A stretch of 55,866 nucleotides of DNA, from contig NZ_MUNW01000073.1 in assembly GCF_002002725.1 (NCBI RefSeq), forward strand, positions 1-55,866. Direction: 5' to 3'. Every line of letters begins with the position of its first letter. The stretch's first letter is position 1. The notes beneath the pieces are model-generated. The model had not been told where the DNA came from. It ran no database searches and saw only the letters and a program-made list of their open reading frames with translations. A program made the position numbers and the translations under genes. This document shows, piece after piece, positions 1 through 10,451 of this stretch. This DNA comes from Sinorhizobium sp. A49 (lineage in GTDB: Bacteria; Pseudomonadota; Alphaproteobacteria; Rhizobiales; Rhizobiaceae).

Positions 1-132
1 CTTCGGCACGCGTCCGACGAGTTCGCCCGTCGCCGGGTTGGTTACATCGATCGCATTGGCGGCATCCGCTTCGATCCATTCGCCACCAATCAGGGCAGCC
101 TGGCGAAACAGTGACGGGTCCTTAAAAGTCAT
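1..132 (-). CDS. gabD: Succinate-semialdehyde dehydrogenase, N-terminal fragment (cut by window edge)
   Basis: Only the first 44 codons are in the window; the gene continues past the left edge. The reading begins MTFKDPSLFRQAALIGGEWIEA and continues with AIDVTNPATGELVGRVPK. This is the conserved N-terminus of NAD(P)-dependent succinate-semialdehyde dehydrogenases of the aldehyde dehydrogenase superfamily, which oxidise succinic semialdehyde to succinate in GABA catabolism. The ATG is preceded by a purine-rich GGAGAGAGGA ribosome-binding region. The catalytic Cys and Glu lie outside the window, so substrate specificity rests on N-terminal similarity alone. It is transcribed divergently from the nitroreductase gene. 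Confidence 0.85.
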   Translation of the reverse strand, partial: MTFKDPSLFRQAALIGGEWIEADAANAIDVTNPATGELVGRVPK

Positions 133-405
133 CGCACGTCCTCTCTCCGAAAAATCTACAGAACTTATACAACTTTTTTATCAAACTCGACAATCACCCG
201 AGACACCGTTTCTGCATATTCCGTTATCGAGCGGATCGAGCCGGAAAAACGGTCAACGATGCGGGCGCAAAGCCGGTTTCATCGGCGCCTGATCCCATGT
301 AGCGTCGGCCGCGAATCTCGCCAACCGCCTCGCTTTGCGGCGCGGTCGTCGCCAATGGCTGCGCGCCTCCCACGGGATTCCCGATACGATAAAAGAGGTA
401 TGTTC
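133..405. other. Divergent intergenic region gabD / nitroreductase
   Basis: This 273-base gap separates the divergent gabD and nitroreductase genes. The gabD-proximal part (about 150-200) is AT-rich and is the likely promoter region. Longer frames running through the gap use poorly placed starts and encode arginine-rich low-quality protein. I see no convincing gene or operator here. Confidence 0.5.
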
Positions 406-1002
406 ATGACGGAAAGCAACCACAGAACCGCCGACCACCCGATCGACACCATGTTCCTGAAGCGCTGGTCGCCGCGTGCGTTTAGCCAGGAGGAAATCAG
501 CAAGGAAGACCTGCTCTTGCTGCTCGAAGCCGCCCGGTGGGCGCCGTCTGCGAGCAACAACCAGCCCTGGCGGTTCGTCTATGCCCGCCGCGGCACCGAA
601 CACTTCAAGAGCCTGCTCGATATTCTCAACGAGAGCAATCAGCGCTGGGCGAAGCATGCCGCCGCGCTGGTGATCGTCATCTCCAAGACCCACACGCAGG
701 CAGCCACAGGCGAGATGCGGGCGGCCTACACCCATGCCTTCGACACCGGTGCCGCATGGTTCAGCCTGGCGCTGCAGACGACCGTTTCCGGCTGGCACGC
801 GCACGCGATGGCCGGCATCGATCGCGACAAGGCAATGACCACCCTTGGCGTGCCCGAGCATTACCGGGTCGAGGCAGCGGTGGCCATCGGCAGGCTGGCC
901 GACCCCTCGACGCTGCCGGACGACCTGCGCGAACGGGAAAAGCCGAGCCTGCGCAAGCCGCTTGCAGAGCTCGCGTTCGAAGGCCGCTTCAAGGCGGAAT
1001 AA
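406..1002 (+). CDS. Nitroreductase family FMN-dependent oxidoreductase
   Basis: A 198-residue protein of the nitroreductase (FMN, NAD(P)H) family. Family features visible are the early RWSPRAF segment (FMN-phosphate contact region), AARWAPSASNNQPWRFVYA, and a C-terminal VAIGRLADPSTLP segment. Physiological substrates of such enzymes range from nitroaromatics to quinones and cannot be read from the sequence. I chose the ATG at 406 because AGAGG lies 7 bases upstream; the in-frame ATG at 400 would sit directly on that Shine-Dalgarno, and the in-frame start at 259 adds an atypical arginine-rich tail. Its 3' end faces gyrB, and the hairpin between them has its T-tract on the gyrB side. Confidence 0.85.
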   Translation: MTESNHRTADHPIDTMFLKRWSPRAFSQEEISKEDLLLLLEAARWAPSASNNQPWRFVYARRGTEHFKSLLDILNESNQRWAKHAAALVIVISKTHTQAATGEMRAAYTHAFDTGAAWFSLALQTTVSGWHAHAMAGIDRDKAMTTLGVPEHYRVEAAVAIGRLADPSTLPDDLREREKPSLRKPLAELAFEGRFKAE

Positions 1003-1041
1003 ACAAAAAAAGATCCCGGCGCCTTGCGGTGCCGGGATCTG
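1003..1041 (-). terminator. Rho-independent terminator of gyrB
   Basis: Perfect 10-bp inverted repeat AGATCCCGGC (1011-1020) / GCCGGGATCT (1031-1040) with a 10-base loop. On the minus strand it is followed by a T-rich tract (the run of A at 1003-1010 on the plus strand). It starts about 25 bases past the gyrB stop. On the plus strand no T-run follows, so it should work mainly for gyrB. Confidence 0.85.
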
Positions 1042-1065
1042 TAAAACGCAGCGATGATCTTTCGA

Positions 1066-3600
<2,535 letters not shown>

Positions 3601-3636
3601 ATCCCGGACCGCGCGGAGCGGCCGGAAAACAGCTGT

Positions 3637-4014
3637 TCATCCCCTGTCATTAGCAGGAAATGTGGCTTTTTCCAAAACATCTTCCAGGGCGCGTATCGTG
3701 TCGACGGACAAATCTCGGATTTGCCCGCTCAAGCGGTTGGCAAAGGCGGTATATTCCGGCGCCAGTCCCGACGTATCCAGCACGACTTTCGGGGCCGAGA
3801 CATGGGCGATCTGGAACAGTTCCTCGGCCTCGTCCCAGATGACGTTGAAATAGCCGGCCACCCTTTGCAGGAAATCGAAGCTCGGAGCGCCGCGTTTTCC
3901 ATGCTCGAGCGCCGAGAGATAGGCGGCCGACACGCCGATCGCCGCGGCCATCTGCTTCTGCGACACGCCCTTCTTGCGCCGCAGATCGCGCACCGCCGCG
4001 CCGAAAGGGGTCAC
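3637..4014 (-). CDS. XRE-family (Cro/C1-type) transcriptional regulator
   Basis: 125-residue DNA-binding protein. Residues about 4-60 form a helix-turn-helix of the XRE type: AVRDLRRKKGVSQKQMAAAIGVSAAYLSALEHGKRG, with the SQ..A..IGVS..YLS..E.G pattern. The C-terminal half (about 70-125) has no domain I recognise. The start is a GTG at 4014 that overlaps the TGA of the upstream Smr gene by 4 bases (GTGA), which supports translational coupling and argues for this start. It is the last gene of a leftward chain Tim44-MltA-Smr-XRE. Its regulatory target cannot be inferred from the sequence. Confidence 0.85.
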   Translation of the reverse strand: MTPFGAAVRDLRRKKGVSQKQMAAAIGVSAAYLSALEHGKRGAPSFDFLQRVAGYFNVIWDEAEELFQIAHVSAPKVVLDTSGLAPEYTAFANRLSGQIRDLSVDTIRALEDVLEKATFPANDRG

Positions 4015-4577
4015 GTCACGCTCCCTTTGCGTGCCAGGCGGACATAAAGGGCGCCATCGCCGCCATGATTGCGCGCAGCAGGCTCGTAGCTCGAGATCAA
4101 TGGCCGGAACTCAGGCAGCGAGAACCAGAGCGGAACGGCACGTTTCAAGGCGCCATCGCTGCCGATCGACGTTCCCTTGCCGGTGATCACGAGAACATGG
4201 CGCAGCCCGCGTTCATGGGCTCTGAGAAGAAAATGCAGGAGGAAGCCATGGGCCTGGCTCTGGATCATACCGTGCAGATCGATCCGCGCTTCGAGCGCCA
4301 GATGCCCCTTCGACAGCTTGCGCTTGACCGGTTTTTCAAGCGGATAGTGGTGCCGGCCATTCGGAGTGTTGCTGAGCGCAATTCCCTGCTGTTCTTCGGC
4401 AGCGCCCGCGGAGGCCGCGACTTGCGGCTTTGGCAGTTCATCCTTGGGCGCGACAGGCGCATCCTCACCGAGAAACTCCCGGAGATCGTCGAGGCGACCG
4501 GGCATGGGCCTGGTCGTGCGCGCGACCTTTCCCCACAGAATCCGCTCTTCGGCTGAAAGCTTCTTGCCCCTAGCCAT
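4011..4577 (-). CDS. Smr-domain protein
   Basis: 188-residue protein with a C-terminal Smr domain (MutS2-like small MutS-related fold), here around residues 95-188. The signature is IDLHGM(I), then the conserved VLVITGKG, then VPLWFSLPEFRPLISSYEPAARNHGGDGALYVRLAR. Smr domains bind nucleic acid and in several families act as endonucleases; stand-alone Smr proteins have been linked to RNA or ribosome quality control, but the role here is unknown. The N-terminal part is basic and low-complexity. Start 4577 (MARGKKLS) overlaps the mltA stop by 8 bases; the longer frame to 4649 would run far into mltA. Confidence 0.85.
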   Translation of the reverse strand: MARGKKLSAEERILWGKVARTTRPMPGRLDDLREFLGEDAPVAPKDELPKPQVAASAGAAEEQQGIALSNTPNGRHHYPLEKPVKRKLSKGHLALEARIDLHGMIQSQAHGFLLHFLLRAHERGLRHVLVITGKGTSIGSDGALKRAVPLWFSLPEFRPLISSYEPAARNHGGDGALYVRLARKGSVT

Positions 4578-5676
4578 TGCCGTATCTTGCCGCAGCCGCA
4601 CGGGGGATGAAGATGTAAAAGTCGGCGTCGTTGCGAACGGCACCCGCACGCTCGCCTGCCACGTCGCCCGATCCGGTGAAGATGTCGCCGCGAGCCGGGC
4701 CGACGATCGCCGATCCGGTGTCGAGCGCCAGCATCAGGTGTCTAAACGGCTGTCCGGCATCAAGACGCGTCAGGCTGTCACTGGAGATGAAGAACGGTAC
4801 ACCGAAGGTATGGATCAGCCGATCGACGGCAAGGGACCGTCCCGGTTCCAGCGAAACCTTGGCGGCGGCGACCGGCCCCAGCCGCTCGTCATGCACATCA
4901 GCCTCGCGGAAGAAGATGAAGGAGCGATTGTGCCAAAGCACCTCGTCGACCTGATCCGGATTGGCAGCCAGCCAACCTCTTATGCTCATCATCGAAACGG
5001 TAGCGGCATCGATTTCGCCGCGATCGATCAGCAGCTTGCCGATCGGAGAAAAATAGTGGCCGGTCTTGGCGGCATAGGTGATGCGCCGGCGCGAACCGTC
5101 GGGATAGACGAGCCGCGCGGCACCCTGGACGTGGACGAAGAACACATCGACCTTGGATTTTGCATAGGCGATCTCCAGACAGCGTCCCGCCAGAAAGCCC
5201 TGCTCGATCGCGGGGCGATCGGGATACTCGCCGACCACGCCGTCATGCAGGCGTCCGAAGGCGAAATAGGGATCCATGTCCACGGGCCGGTTGGTATCGT
5301 CGATATCGACGAGATCAATCGGACGGCGGTAGATCGGATATCGGAAGACATCGTCCGGTGTCGCCTGCACCTCGATCTCGGGCTCGTAGAACGCGGTCAC
5401 GAAACCGGTCTTGCCCGTTTCCGGCATGATCCTGAAGGCGACGAACTGTTGCTCGAAAAAGGCACGCGCCGCAGCCGCATCGGCGACGTTCACGCTTGCA
5501 GCCGAAAATGCGGGTATCAAGTCATCGACGGAAATGCCAAGCGAACCCGTGCGATAGGGCTTGGCCGTCGAAACATGGTGATGACAGCGCCGCAGCGCTT
5601 CAATCACCGCGGTCGGATCGTCGTCCTGCCACCCCGGTAGATCGGAGAAGGTGACAGGCTCAAGTCGAAGCGTCAT
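4570..5676 (-). CDS. mltA: Membrane-bound lytic murein transglycosylase A family protein (MltA), no visible signal peptide
   Basis: 368 residues with MltA-family features. The MltA domain includes GFVTAFYEPEIEVQ (about 90-105) and FFVHVQGAARLVYPDG. The C-terminal 3D (three-aspartate) region has LMLALDTGSAIVGPARGDIFTGSG and AGERAGAV, whose Asp corresponds by motif to the catalytic acid of E. coli MltA. These enzymes cleave the MurNAc-GlcNAc bond of peptidoglycan to give 1,6-anhydro products. The N-terminus MTLRLEPVTFSDLPGWQDDD begins directly in mature-like sequence with no hydrophobic segment or lipobox. No extension is possible, because an in-frame stop (the TGA of the Tim44 gene) lies 15 bases upstream and the ribosome-binding site GGAAGGGG fits this ATG. 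Confidence 0.9.
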   Translation of the reverse strand: MTLRLEPVTFSDLPGWQDDDPTAVIEALRRCHHHVSTAKPYRTGSLGISVDDLIPAFSAASVNVADAAAARAFFEQQFVAFRIMPETGKTGFVTAFYEPEIEVQATPDDVFRYPIYRRPIDLVDIDDTNRPVDMDPYFAFGRLHDGVVGEYPDRPAIEQGFLAGRCLEIAYAKSKVDVFFVHVQGAARLVYPDGSRRRITYAAKTGHYFSPIGKLLIDRGEIDAATVSMMSIRGWLAANPDQVDEVLWHNRSFIFFREADVHDERLGPVAAAKVSLEPGRSLAVDRLIHTFGVPFFISSDSLTRLDAGQPFRHLMLALDTGSAIVGPARGDIFTGSGDVAGERAGAVRNDADFYIFIPRAAAARYGNG

Positions 5677-5691
5677 TGTCGCCCCTTCCGA

Positions 5692-6396
5692 TCAGTTTTC
5701 GGATTCGGTCGCGATCAGCTTCCAGTTCGGATCACGCGAGCGAATGTCGCGCGAGAAGGTCCAGAGATCGTTGACTTCGGCCACCGACTCCGCGTCGCCA
5801 TCGATGATGGCGCCTTGCTTGTCGTAGGTCGCCGAGATCAGCTGGCTGACGATCCGGATCGTGATGTTTTCTTCGCTGTCCTTGACTTCGGCGTGGACGA
5901 TGTCGGCCTTCTCGATGCCGACGAAGGTGGATTTCACCACTTCGCCCTTGCGCTCGCGCTCAGCAATCGCGGCGTCGAAGCCTTCATAGACCTCGCGCGA
6001 CAGAAGGTTTTTCAGCGTCTTGCGGTCGCCGTCGGCAAAAGCCATGACGATCATCTCATAGGCCATCTTCGCGCCGTTGACGAACTCCTTCGGGTCGAAG
6101 CCATTGTCGGCGTCGGTCAGCGAGCGGAGCTGATCGTTGAGCGGCGTTCCCGCCTTTGCGAAGGCGTCGATCGCAGCGTAGCGCGCCGAATCATCCTCGA
6201 CATTGTCGCGGCGCGGCAGTTGGACGACCTTGCCATTGTCGGCCTTTTCCGGCCCCTGGCTCATATCCCGCGGAGAATAGGGATCAAACGGTGGTCGCTC
6301 GCTGCCGGTCCGGCGACCGAGAACGCTGCGCAACTGCAGGAAAATGACCACTGCGGCGATCAAGAAAAAAAACGTGATGAAGTCGAAAGAGCCCAT
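5692..6396 (-). CDS. Tim44/TimA family inner-membrane-anchored protein
   Basis: 234 residues. An N-terminal hydrophobic segment (about 5-25, FDFITFFFLIAAVVIFLQLRSVLG) is followed by a short charged linker and a C-terminal Tim44-like domain with FAKAGTPL, FVNGAKMAYEMIVMAFADGDRKTLKNLLSREVYEGFDAAI and DLWTFSRDIRSRDPNWKLIAT. These are hallmarks of the alphaproteobacterial relatives of the mitochondrial import motor subunit Tim44. Function in bacteria is not well settled. I chose the ATG at 6396, with AGGTGG just upstream, over a GTG at 6402. It is first in the leftward chain with mltA, smr and xre, and divergent from fxsA. Together with mltA it may form a cell-envelope module. Confidence 0.85.
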   Translation of the reverse strand: MGSFDFITFFFLIAAVVIFLQLRSVLGRRTGSERPPFDPYSPRDMSQGPEKADNGKVVQLPRRDNVEDDSARYAAIDAFAKAGTPLNDQLRSLTDADNGFDPKEFVNGAKMAYEMIVMAFADGDRKTLKNLLSREVYEGFDAAIAERERKGEVVKSTFVGIEKADIVHAEVKDSEENITIRIVSQLISATYDKQGAIIDGDAESVAEVNDLWTFSRDIRSRDPNWKLIATESEN

Positions 6397-6499
6397 TTCC
6401 ACCTGAAACCGCTGTTAGAATTTCTCGTAGCTATTCCATATAGTCCGCAAGGATAGATCATTCAAACTGCGTTGTCGCACCCTTAGATCGGAGGTGACG

Positions 6500-7033
6500 A
6501 TGCGAAGACCCTTTCAGGCACCGATAATGCGCTCAATGTTAATTCCCCTGGTCATTCTTGGACTGCCCCTTGCCGAGATTGCCGGCTTCGTCATCGTCGG
6601 CCGCGAGATCGGCCTCGCCATGACCCTTTTGCTCGTTCTGTTGAGCGCGATCGCCGGGGTCATTCTGCTTCGCGTTCAGGGTTTTGCCGTGATCAGGCGC
6701 GTTCAGGAAGCAACGCGCACCGGCAGCGACCCCGGACGCGAGGTCCTCGGCGGCGCCTTGATGTTCGTCGCAGCACTTTTGCTCATGGTGCCCGGCTTCA
6801 TCAGCGACATCTTCGGTCTGCTTCTGTTCGTGCCACCTGTCCGGCAGGCGATCGCCAGCTATCTCCGGTCAAGAATGACTGTCGTGACTGCCGCGTCGAG
6901 CCAGTCCTGGCACGGGCCGAGCCATGCGCCGCAGGAGCGCAGCCAACCACGCGTCATCGACCTTGGCGAGGGCGAGTTCTCAAGGACCGACGACGACGAA
7001 CCCAACCCGTCCGAAGAGCGCCGGCGGCAATAG
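6500..7033 (+). CDS. fxsA: FxsA family membrane protein
   Basis: 177 residues. The first 120 are strongly hydrophobic, with several predicted membrane segments: MLIPLVILGLPLAEIAGFVIVG, LAMTLLLVLLSAIAGVILLRVQG and ALMFVAALLLMVPGFISDIFGLLLFVPPVR. The pattern PL.EI..F..VG....L...L...GV.LLR.QG...L.VPGFI.D..GLLL..P..R is the FxsA signature. In E. coli FxsA overproduction relieves phage T7 exclusion by F; its normal role is unknown. The C-terminus is polar and variable. GGAGG sits 5 bases upstream of the ATG at 6500; an in-frame GTG at 6494 overlaps that site and is less likely. It is divergent from the Tim44 gene and 80 bases ahead of secB. Confidence 0.9.
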   Translation: MRRPFQAPIMRSMLIPLVILGLPLAEIAGFVIVGREIGLAMTLLLVLLSAIAGVILLRVQGFAVIRRVQEATRTGSDPGREVLGGALMFVAALLLMVPGFISDIFGLLLFVPPVRQAIASYLRSRMTVVTAASSQSWHGPSHAPQERSQPRVIDLGEGEFSRTDDDEPNPSEERRRQ

Positions 7034-7113
7034 CAAAGGCCTGTGGCGCAGGGTTGTAAGCCCTATGACGAAATGCTAGATGGCCTCACCGAATTGAAGT
7101 CGAGGAAACCCTT

Positions 7114-7617
7114 ATGACGACTGATACCGCATCCAACGGCAACGGCAGCGCGCAGCAGAGCCCGTCGCTCAACATCCTCGCCCAGTATGTCAAGGATCTC
7201 TCGTTCGAGAACCCGGGCGCACCGCGTTCGCTGCAGGCCCGCGACAATGCACCGTCGATCAACATCAACGTCAACGTCAACGCCAACCCGCTTGCCGAGA
7301 ACGATTTCGACGTCGTGCTCTCGCTGAACGCGGAAGCCAAGGATGGTGAGCGCGTTCTGTTCAACGTCGAGCTCTCCTACGGCGGCGTTTTCCGTGTTGC
7401 CGGCTTCCCGCAGGAACACATGCTGCCGCTGCTCTTCATCGAGTGCCCGCGTCTGCTGTTCCCGTTCGCGCGCCAGATCGTTGCCGACGCGACCCGCAAC
7501 GGCGGCTTCCCGCCGCTGATGATCGACCCGATCGATTTCGCTCAGATGTTCGCCCAGCGCATGGCCGAAGAAAAGGTCCGCTCGCAGGTGGCAAACGCCA
7601 ATGAGACCGCCAACTGA
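7114..7617 (+). CDS. secB: Protein-export chaperone SecB
   Basis: 167 residues, the expected length for alphaproteobacterial SecB. This tetrameric cytosolic chaperone keeps preproteins unfolded and hands them to SecA. Recognisable stretches are [86 protein letters not shown] and the acidic/amide C-terminus. The N-terminal extension [14 protein letters not shown] is typical of the rhizobial form. A GAGGAAA ribosome-binding site precedes the ATG. The gene ends before a bidirectional terminator shared with dnaQ. Confidence 0.97.
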   Translation: MTTDTASNGNGSAQQSPSLNILAQYVKDLSFENPGAPRSLQARDNAPSININVNVNANPLAENDFDVVLSLNAEAKDGERVLFNVELSYGGVFRVAGFPQEHMLPLLFIECPRLLFPFARQIVADATRNGGFPPLMIDPIDFAQMFAQRMAEEKVRSQVANANETAN

Positions 7618-7644
7618 TTTCGGTCAGTCTGGATCGTAACTAGG

Positions 7645-7672
7645 AAAAAGCCCGGTTTGACCGGGCTTTTTT
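7645..7672. terminator. Bidirectional terminator between secB and dnaQ
   Basis: AAAAGCCCGGT (7646-7656) pairs with ACCGGGCTTTT (7660-7670) around a 3-base loop, with an A-run on the left and a T-run on the right. It can therefore stop both convergent genes. The dnaQ stop codon begins at 7672, inside the T-run. Confidence 0.9.
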
Positions 7673-8379
7673 CATTTCTGCAAATCGTATTTGGCCCAGA
7701 TCGCCTTCGCGCCCATCTTGGCGACCAGCGCAGCATGCGCCGCCTCATCCGCTTCAGACAGGCGGTTCGGCAATGGTCGTGGGCGCTGCGCGACGGCGAT
7801 CGGCGCATCGTCGTGTTCGACCGTTTGTCCCCCACCCTTGTTGCTCGACACCAATCCGAGAGCGGCCTGACGACCGCCGAGCATCTCGATATAGACTTCG
7901 GCAAGTAGCTCGGAGTCGAGAAGCGCGCCATGCTTGGCGCGATGGGAATTGTCGATACCGTAACGCCGGCACAGCGCATCGAGCGAGTTCGGACCCATCG
8001 GATGCTTGCGGCGGGCAAGCGCGAGCGTATCCGTCACCCGTTCCCCGGCAATGGCGGGAAGCCCGATGCGGCCGAATTCGGCATTGATGAAGCCCATGTC
8101 GAAGGTCGCATTGTGCGCCACCCAGCGGGCATCGCCGAAGAAGTCGATGATCTGCTGGGCGACATCGGCAAAAGGTGGCTTGTCCTTCAGGAACTCGTCG
8201 GTGATCCCATGAATGGCAAGCGCATCCGGATGAACCTTGCGATTGCCCGGGTTGACGAAGATGTGCAGCGTACGGCCGGTCGGAAACTGGTTCTCCAGCT
8301 CGACGCCGCCGATTTCGATCACCCTGTCCTCGCGGTTGTCGAGGCCGGTCGTTTCCGTATCGAAGATGATCTCACGCAT
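7672..8379 (-). CDS. dnaQ: DNA polymerase III subunit epsilon (3'-5' proofreading exonuclease)
   Basis: 235 residues of the DEDDh exonuclease family. Exo I is DTETTGL (7-13), Exo II is WVAHNATFDMGFINAEF, and Exo III is HGALLDSELLAEVY with the catalytic His. The C-terminal tail (PLPNRLSEADEAAHAALVAKMGAKAIWAKY) is where epsilon contacts the alpha subunit. It proofreads replication errors within the core polymerase. The ATG at 8379 has GGAG six bases upstream, while the in-frame ATG at 8391 has none. It overlaps the coaE stop by 8 bases, forming the end of the overlapping leftward chain maf-aroE-coaE-dnaQ that runs away from the origin. Confidence 0.95.
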   Translation of the reverse strand: MREIIFDTETTGLDNREDRVIEIGGVELENQFPTGRTLHIFVNPGNRKVHPDALAIHGITDEFLKDKPPFADVAQQIIDFFGDARWVAHNATFDMGFINAEFGRIGLPAIAGERVTDTLALARRKHPMGPNSLDALCRRYGIDNSHRAKHGALLDSELLAEVYIEMLGGRQAALGLVSSNKGGGQTVEHDDAPIAVAQRPRPLPNRLSEADEAAHAALVAKMGAKAIWAKYDLQK

Positions 8380-8971
8380 CAGGCGCTCCATTTTTGGTGA
8401 GATCGTCGACGATCGCCCTCACCTGTTGGCGTGTGTTGTCGAAGCTGTCGCTGGTATCAACGATGTAGTCGGCGCGTTCGCGCTTCTGACTGTCCGGCAC
8501 CTGACGCGCCAGGATCATAGCAAATTTCTCTTCGGTCATACCCGGGCGTTTCAACGCCCGCTCTCTTTGAATGTCAGGCGCGCAACTGACGACGACCACT
8601 TTGTCGACCCGCGCTTCGGCCCCCGTTTCAAACAACAGCGGAATATCGAGCACAACGAAGGGCACGTTTGCCTTCGCATTTGCGTCGAGGAACGCGCGTT
8701 CTTTCTGGCGAACGAGCGGGTGCACGATCCCCTCGAGCTCGCGCAGCCTCTCCGGCGCCGCCAACAACTGGCGCGACAGTTCGGCTCGATCGATCGCCCC
8801 TTCCCTCGCCGTTCCCGGAAAGGCGGCTTCGACCGGCTCTACGGCTTCGCCGCGATAAAGCGCGTGCACGACTTCATCGGCGTCGTTGACCGGCACCCCT
8901 AACTCGCGAAACATCTGCGCCGTCGTCGACTTGCCCATGGCGATCGATCCGGTCAGGCCAACGATCATCAT
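8372..8971 (-). CDS. coaE: Dephospho-CoA kinase
   Basis: 199 residues. It phosphorylates the 3'-hydroxyl of dephospho-CoA in the last step of CoA synthesis. The P-loop [12 protein letters not shown] (5-16) is slightly unusual in having Met before GKS where most homologs have G or S. CoaE landmarks [26 protein letters not shown] and [18 protein letters not shown] are all present. The start overlaps the aroE stop as ATGA (8968-8971), a translational-coupling junction; a second in-frame ATG lies one codon downstream. The 3' end overlaps dnaQ. Confidence 0.95.
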   Translation of the reverse strand: MMIVGLTGSIAMGKSTTAQMFRELGVPVNDADEVVHALYRGEAVEPVEAAFPGTAREGAIDRAELSRQLLAAPERLRELEGIVHPLVRQKERAFLDANAKANVPFVVLDIPLLFETGAEARVDKVVVVSCAPDIQRERALKRPGMTEEKFAMILARQVPDSQKRERADYIVDTSDSFDNTRQQVRAIVDDLTKNGAPDA

Positions 8972-9828
8972 GCGTGCGACCCCATGTCATCGATGACGAT
9001 TTGGCGAAGGCTGGCGTCGACGACAGGCCTGCGGCCGAACCAGAGTTCGAAACCGGGTACCGCCTGATGCAGCAACATGCCAAGTCCATCGACGATGGCA
9101 AACCCCTGTTCTTCCGCCTGGCGAAGCAAAGGCGTCTTCAACGGGACATAGACAATGTCGGTCACCACAGCACCACTCGCCAGGTCGGTGAAATCGATCG
9201 CAGGAGCATCCTGGCCGTCCATGCCGAGCGACGTCGTGTTGATGAAGAGGCCGGCGCCTTTCATCACGTCGCCCAATGCCTCCATCGGATGGGCATGCAC
9301 GGTCGAACCAAAACGGTCGGATAGCTCTTTCGCCCTTGCCACTGTGCGGTTGACGACATGGATCGTCTTGACGCCCCGGTCGCGCACGGCCTGGATGACC
9401 GCCCGGCTGGCGCCACCGGCGCCAAGCACGACCGCGGTCGAACAGTGATCCCAGCCGTCCGCGCGCTCGTCGAGATTGGCGACGAACCCGCGGCCATCGG
9501 TGTTGGTTGCATGAACTTCGCCGGCTTCGATCCACAGCGTATTGGCAGCGCCGAGTTCCAGACAGAGATCGTCGGGCCGGTCTGCCAGCCTATGGGCAAC
9601 TTCCTTGTGCGGAATGGTGACGTTGCCGCCACAAAAACCTGATGTGCCTTGCTTCAGCTCTGCAATGAAGGCTTGAAAGTCTTCCGGCTTCACTTCATGT
9701 GCGCGATAGCTGCCCTCTATCCCGAGCTGTTTCAGCCAATAGCCATGGATCAGCGGCGACCTCGAATGCTTGATCGGGTAGCCGCTGACGAAGGCGTGGT
9801 TAACAAATGTTTCACGTGAATCACGCAT
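8968..9828 (-). CDS. aroE: Shikimate dehydrogenase
   Basis: 286 residues. It catalyses NADPH-dependent reduction of 3-dehydroshikimate to shikimate in the aromatic amino acid pathway. Diagnostic motifs are [20 protein letters not shown] (substrate-binding S-x-S near the N-terminus), [10 protein letters not shown] (catalytic Lys), [18 protein letters not shown] (catalytic Asp region), [15 protein letters not shown] (Rossmann loop) and NRTVARA. Start 9828 overlaps the maf stop by 8 bases; the longer frame to 9981 lies inside maf and is a shadow. A parS-like palindrome (9808-9823) falls within codons 2-7 and contributes the DSRET peptide. Confidence 0.95.
   Translation of the reverse strand: MRDSRETFVNHAFVSGYPIKHSRSPLIHGYWLKQLGIEGSYRAHEVKPEDFQAFIAELKQGTSGFCGGNVTIPHKEVAHRLADRPDDLCLELGAANTLWIEAGEVHATNTDGRGFVANLDERADGWDHCSTAVVLGAGGASRAVIQAVRDRGVKTIHVVNRTVARAKELSDRFGSTVHAHPMEALGDVMKGAGLFINTTSLGMDGQDAPAIDFTDLASGAVVTDIVYVPLKTPLLRQAEEQGFAIVDGLGMLLHQAVPGFELWFGRRPVVDASLRQIVIDDMGSHA
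9808..9823. other. parS-like ParB-binding site 1 (left of oriC, in aroE)
   Basis: TGTTTCACGTGAATCA matches the chromosomal parS consensus TGTTTCACGTGAAACA at 15 of 16 positions with the CACGTG core intact. It lies about 1.5 kb left of the predicted origin. Its presence inside the aroE coding sequence shows that the site is kept despite coding constraints. Confidence 0.8.
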
Positions 9829-10423
9829 CGATCGTTCCCAATTCCCGAAGTTTTGCGAGCAGCGGCAGCATCGGAAGACCGAGGATGGTGAAGTAGTCGC
9901 CGTCGATGTTGTCGAACAACTGGATGCCCTCGCCCTCCAACTGATAGGCGCCGACGCTGGACAGCGCCTTGCTGCCGACACGCTGCAGATGGCGATCGAC
10001 GAATTCCGGCGTCAGCGCGCGCACCGACATCTGCGCCGACGAGACGTGGCGCCAGAGGACCGCGTCGCCGCGCATGAGAACGACTGCACTGTTCAGGCGA
10101 TGGGTCTTGCCCGAGAGCGACAGGAGATGTTGTCCGGCTTGCGCCATGTCCTTCGGCTTATGGTAGACCCTTTGCCCCAGAGACATGGTCTGGTCGGAGC
10201 CGATCACCAATGCCCCAGGGAAATGTCTGGCGACATCTCTCGCCTTGGCTTCGGCGAGGCGCATCGCCACCTCTTCAGGCGCAGCGCCTTCTTCCTCGAG
10301 CGGCTTTTCAAGTTCCCGCTCGTCAATCTCCGCAGCGCGTGCGGAAAACACCAACCCGGCATTTTCAAGAAGCGCGCGACGGAACGGGCTTGCCGAAGCC
10401 AGGACGAGTGAAGGTGTCATCAT
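9821..10423 (-). CDS. maf: Maf family nucleoside-triphosphate pyrophosphatase
   Basis: 200 residues. Maf/YhdE/YceF proteins hydrolyse non-canonical or modified nucleoside triphosphates to monophosphates. Motifs seen are [18 protein letters not shown] (N-terminal S-x-S-P-R-R loop), [59 protein letters not shown] (the SGK.H segment) and [28 protein letters not shown]. Whether it prefers dTTP/UTP or 7-methyl-GTP cannot be settled from the sequence by eye. The ATG at 10423 follows GGGAA; a second ATG follows immediately. It is first in the maf-aroE-coaE-dnaQ chain. Confidence 0.92.
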   Translation of the reverse strand: MMTPSLVLASASPFRRALLENAGLVFSARAAEIDERELEKPLEEEGAAPEEVAMRLAEAKARDVARHFPGALVIGSDQTMSLGQRVYHKPKDMAQAGQHLLSLSGKTHRLNSAVVLMRGDAVLWRHVSSAQMSVRALTPEFVDRHLQRVGSKALSSVGAYQLEGEGIQLFDNIDGDYFTILGLPMLPLLAKLRELGTIDA

Positions 10424-10451
10424 CGAAGTTCCCGAATTGTTCGGATTCGCT

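Noticed and set aside
3633-3650. Pho-box-like CTGTTCA-N4-CTGTCAT near the end of the XRE gene
   Set aside because: Only 11 of 14 positions match, the orientation does not fit a downstream gene, and it overlaps the 3' end of a coding sequence.
9829-9981. 51-codon N-terminal extension of aroE
   Set aside because: It lies wholly inside maf in another frame and is Cys/Ser/Arg-rich. The family N-terminus begins at 9828.
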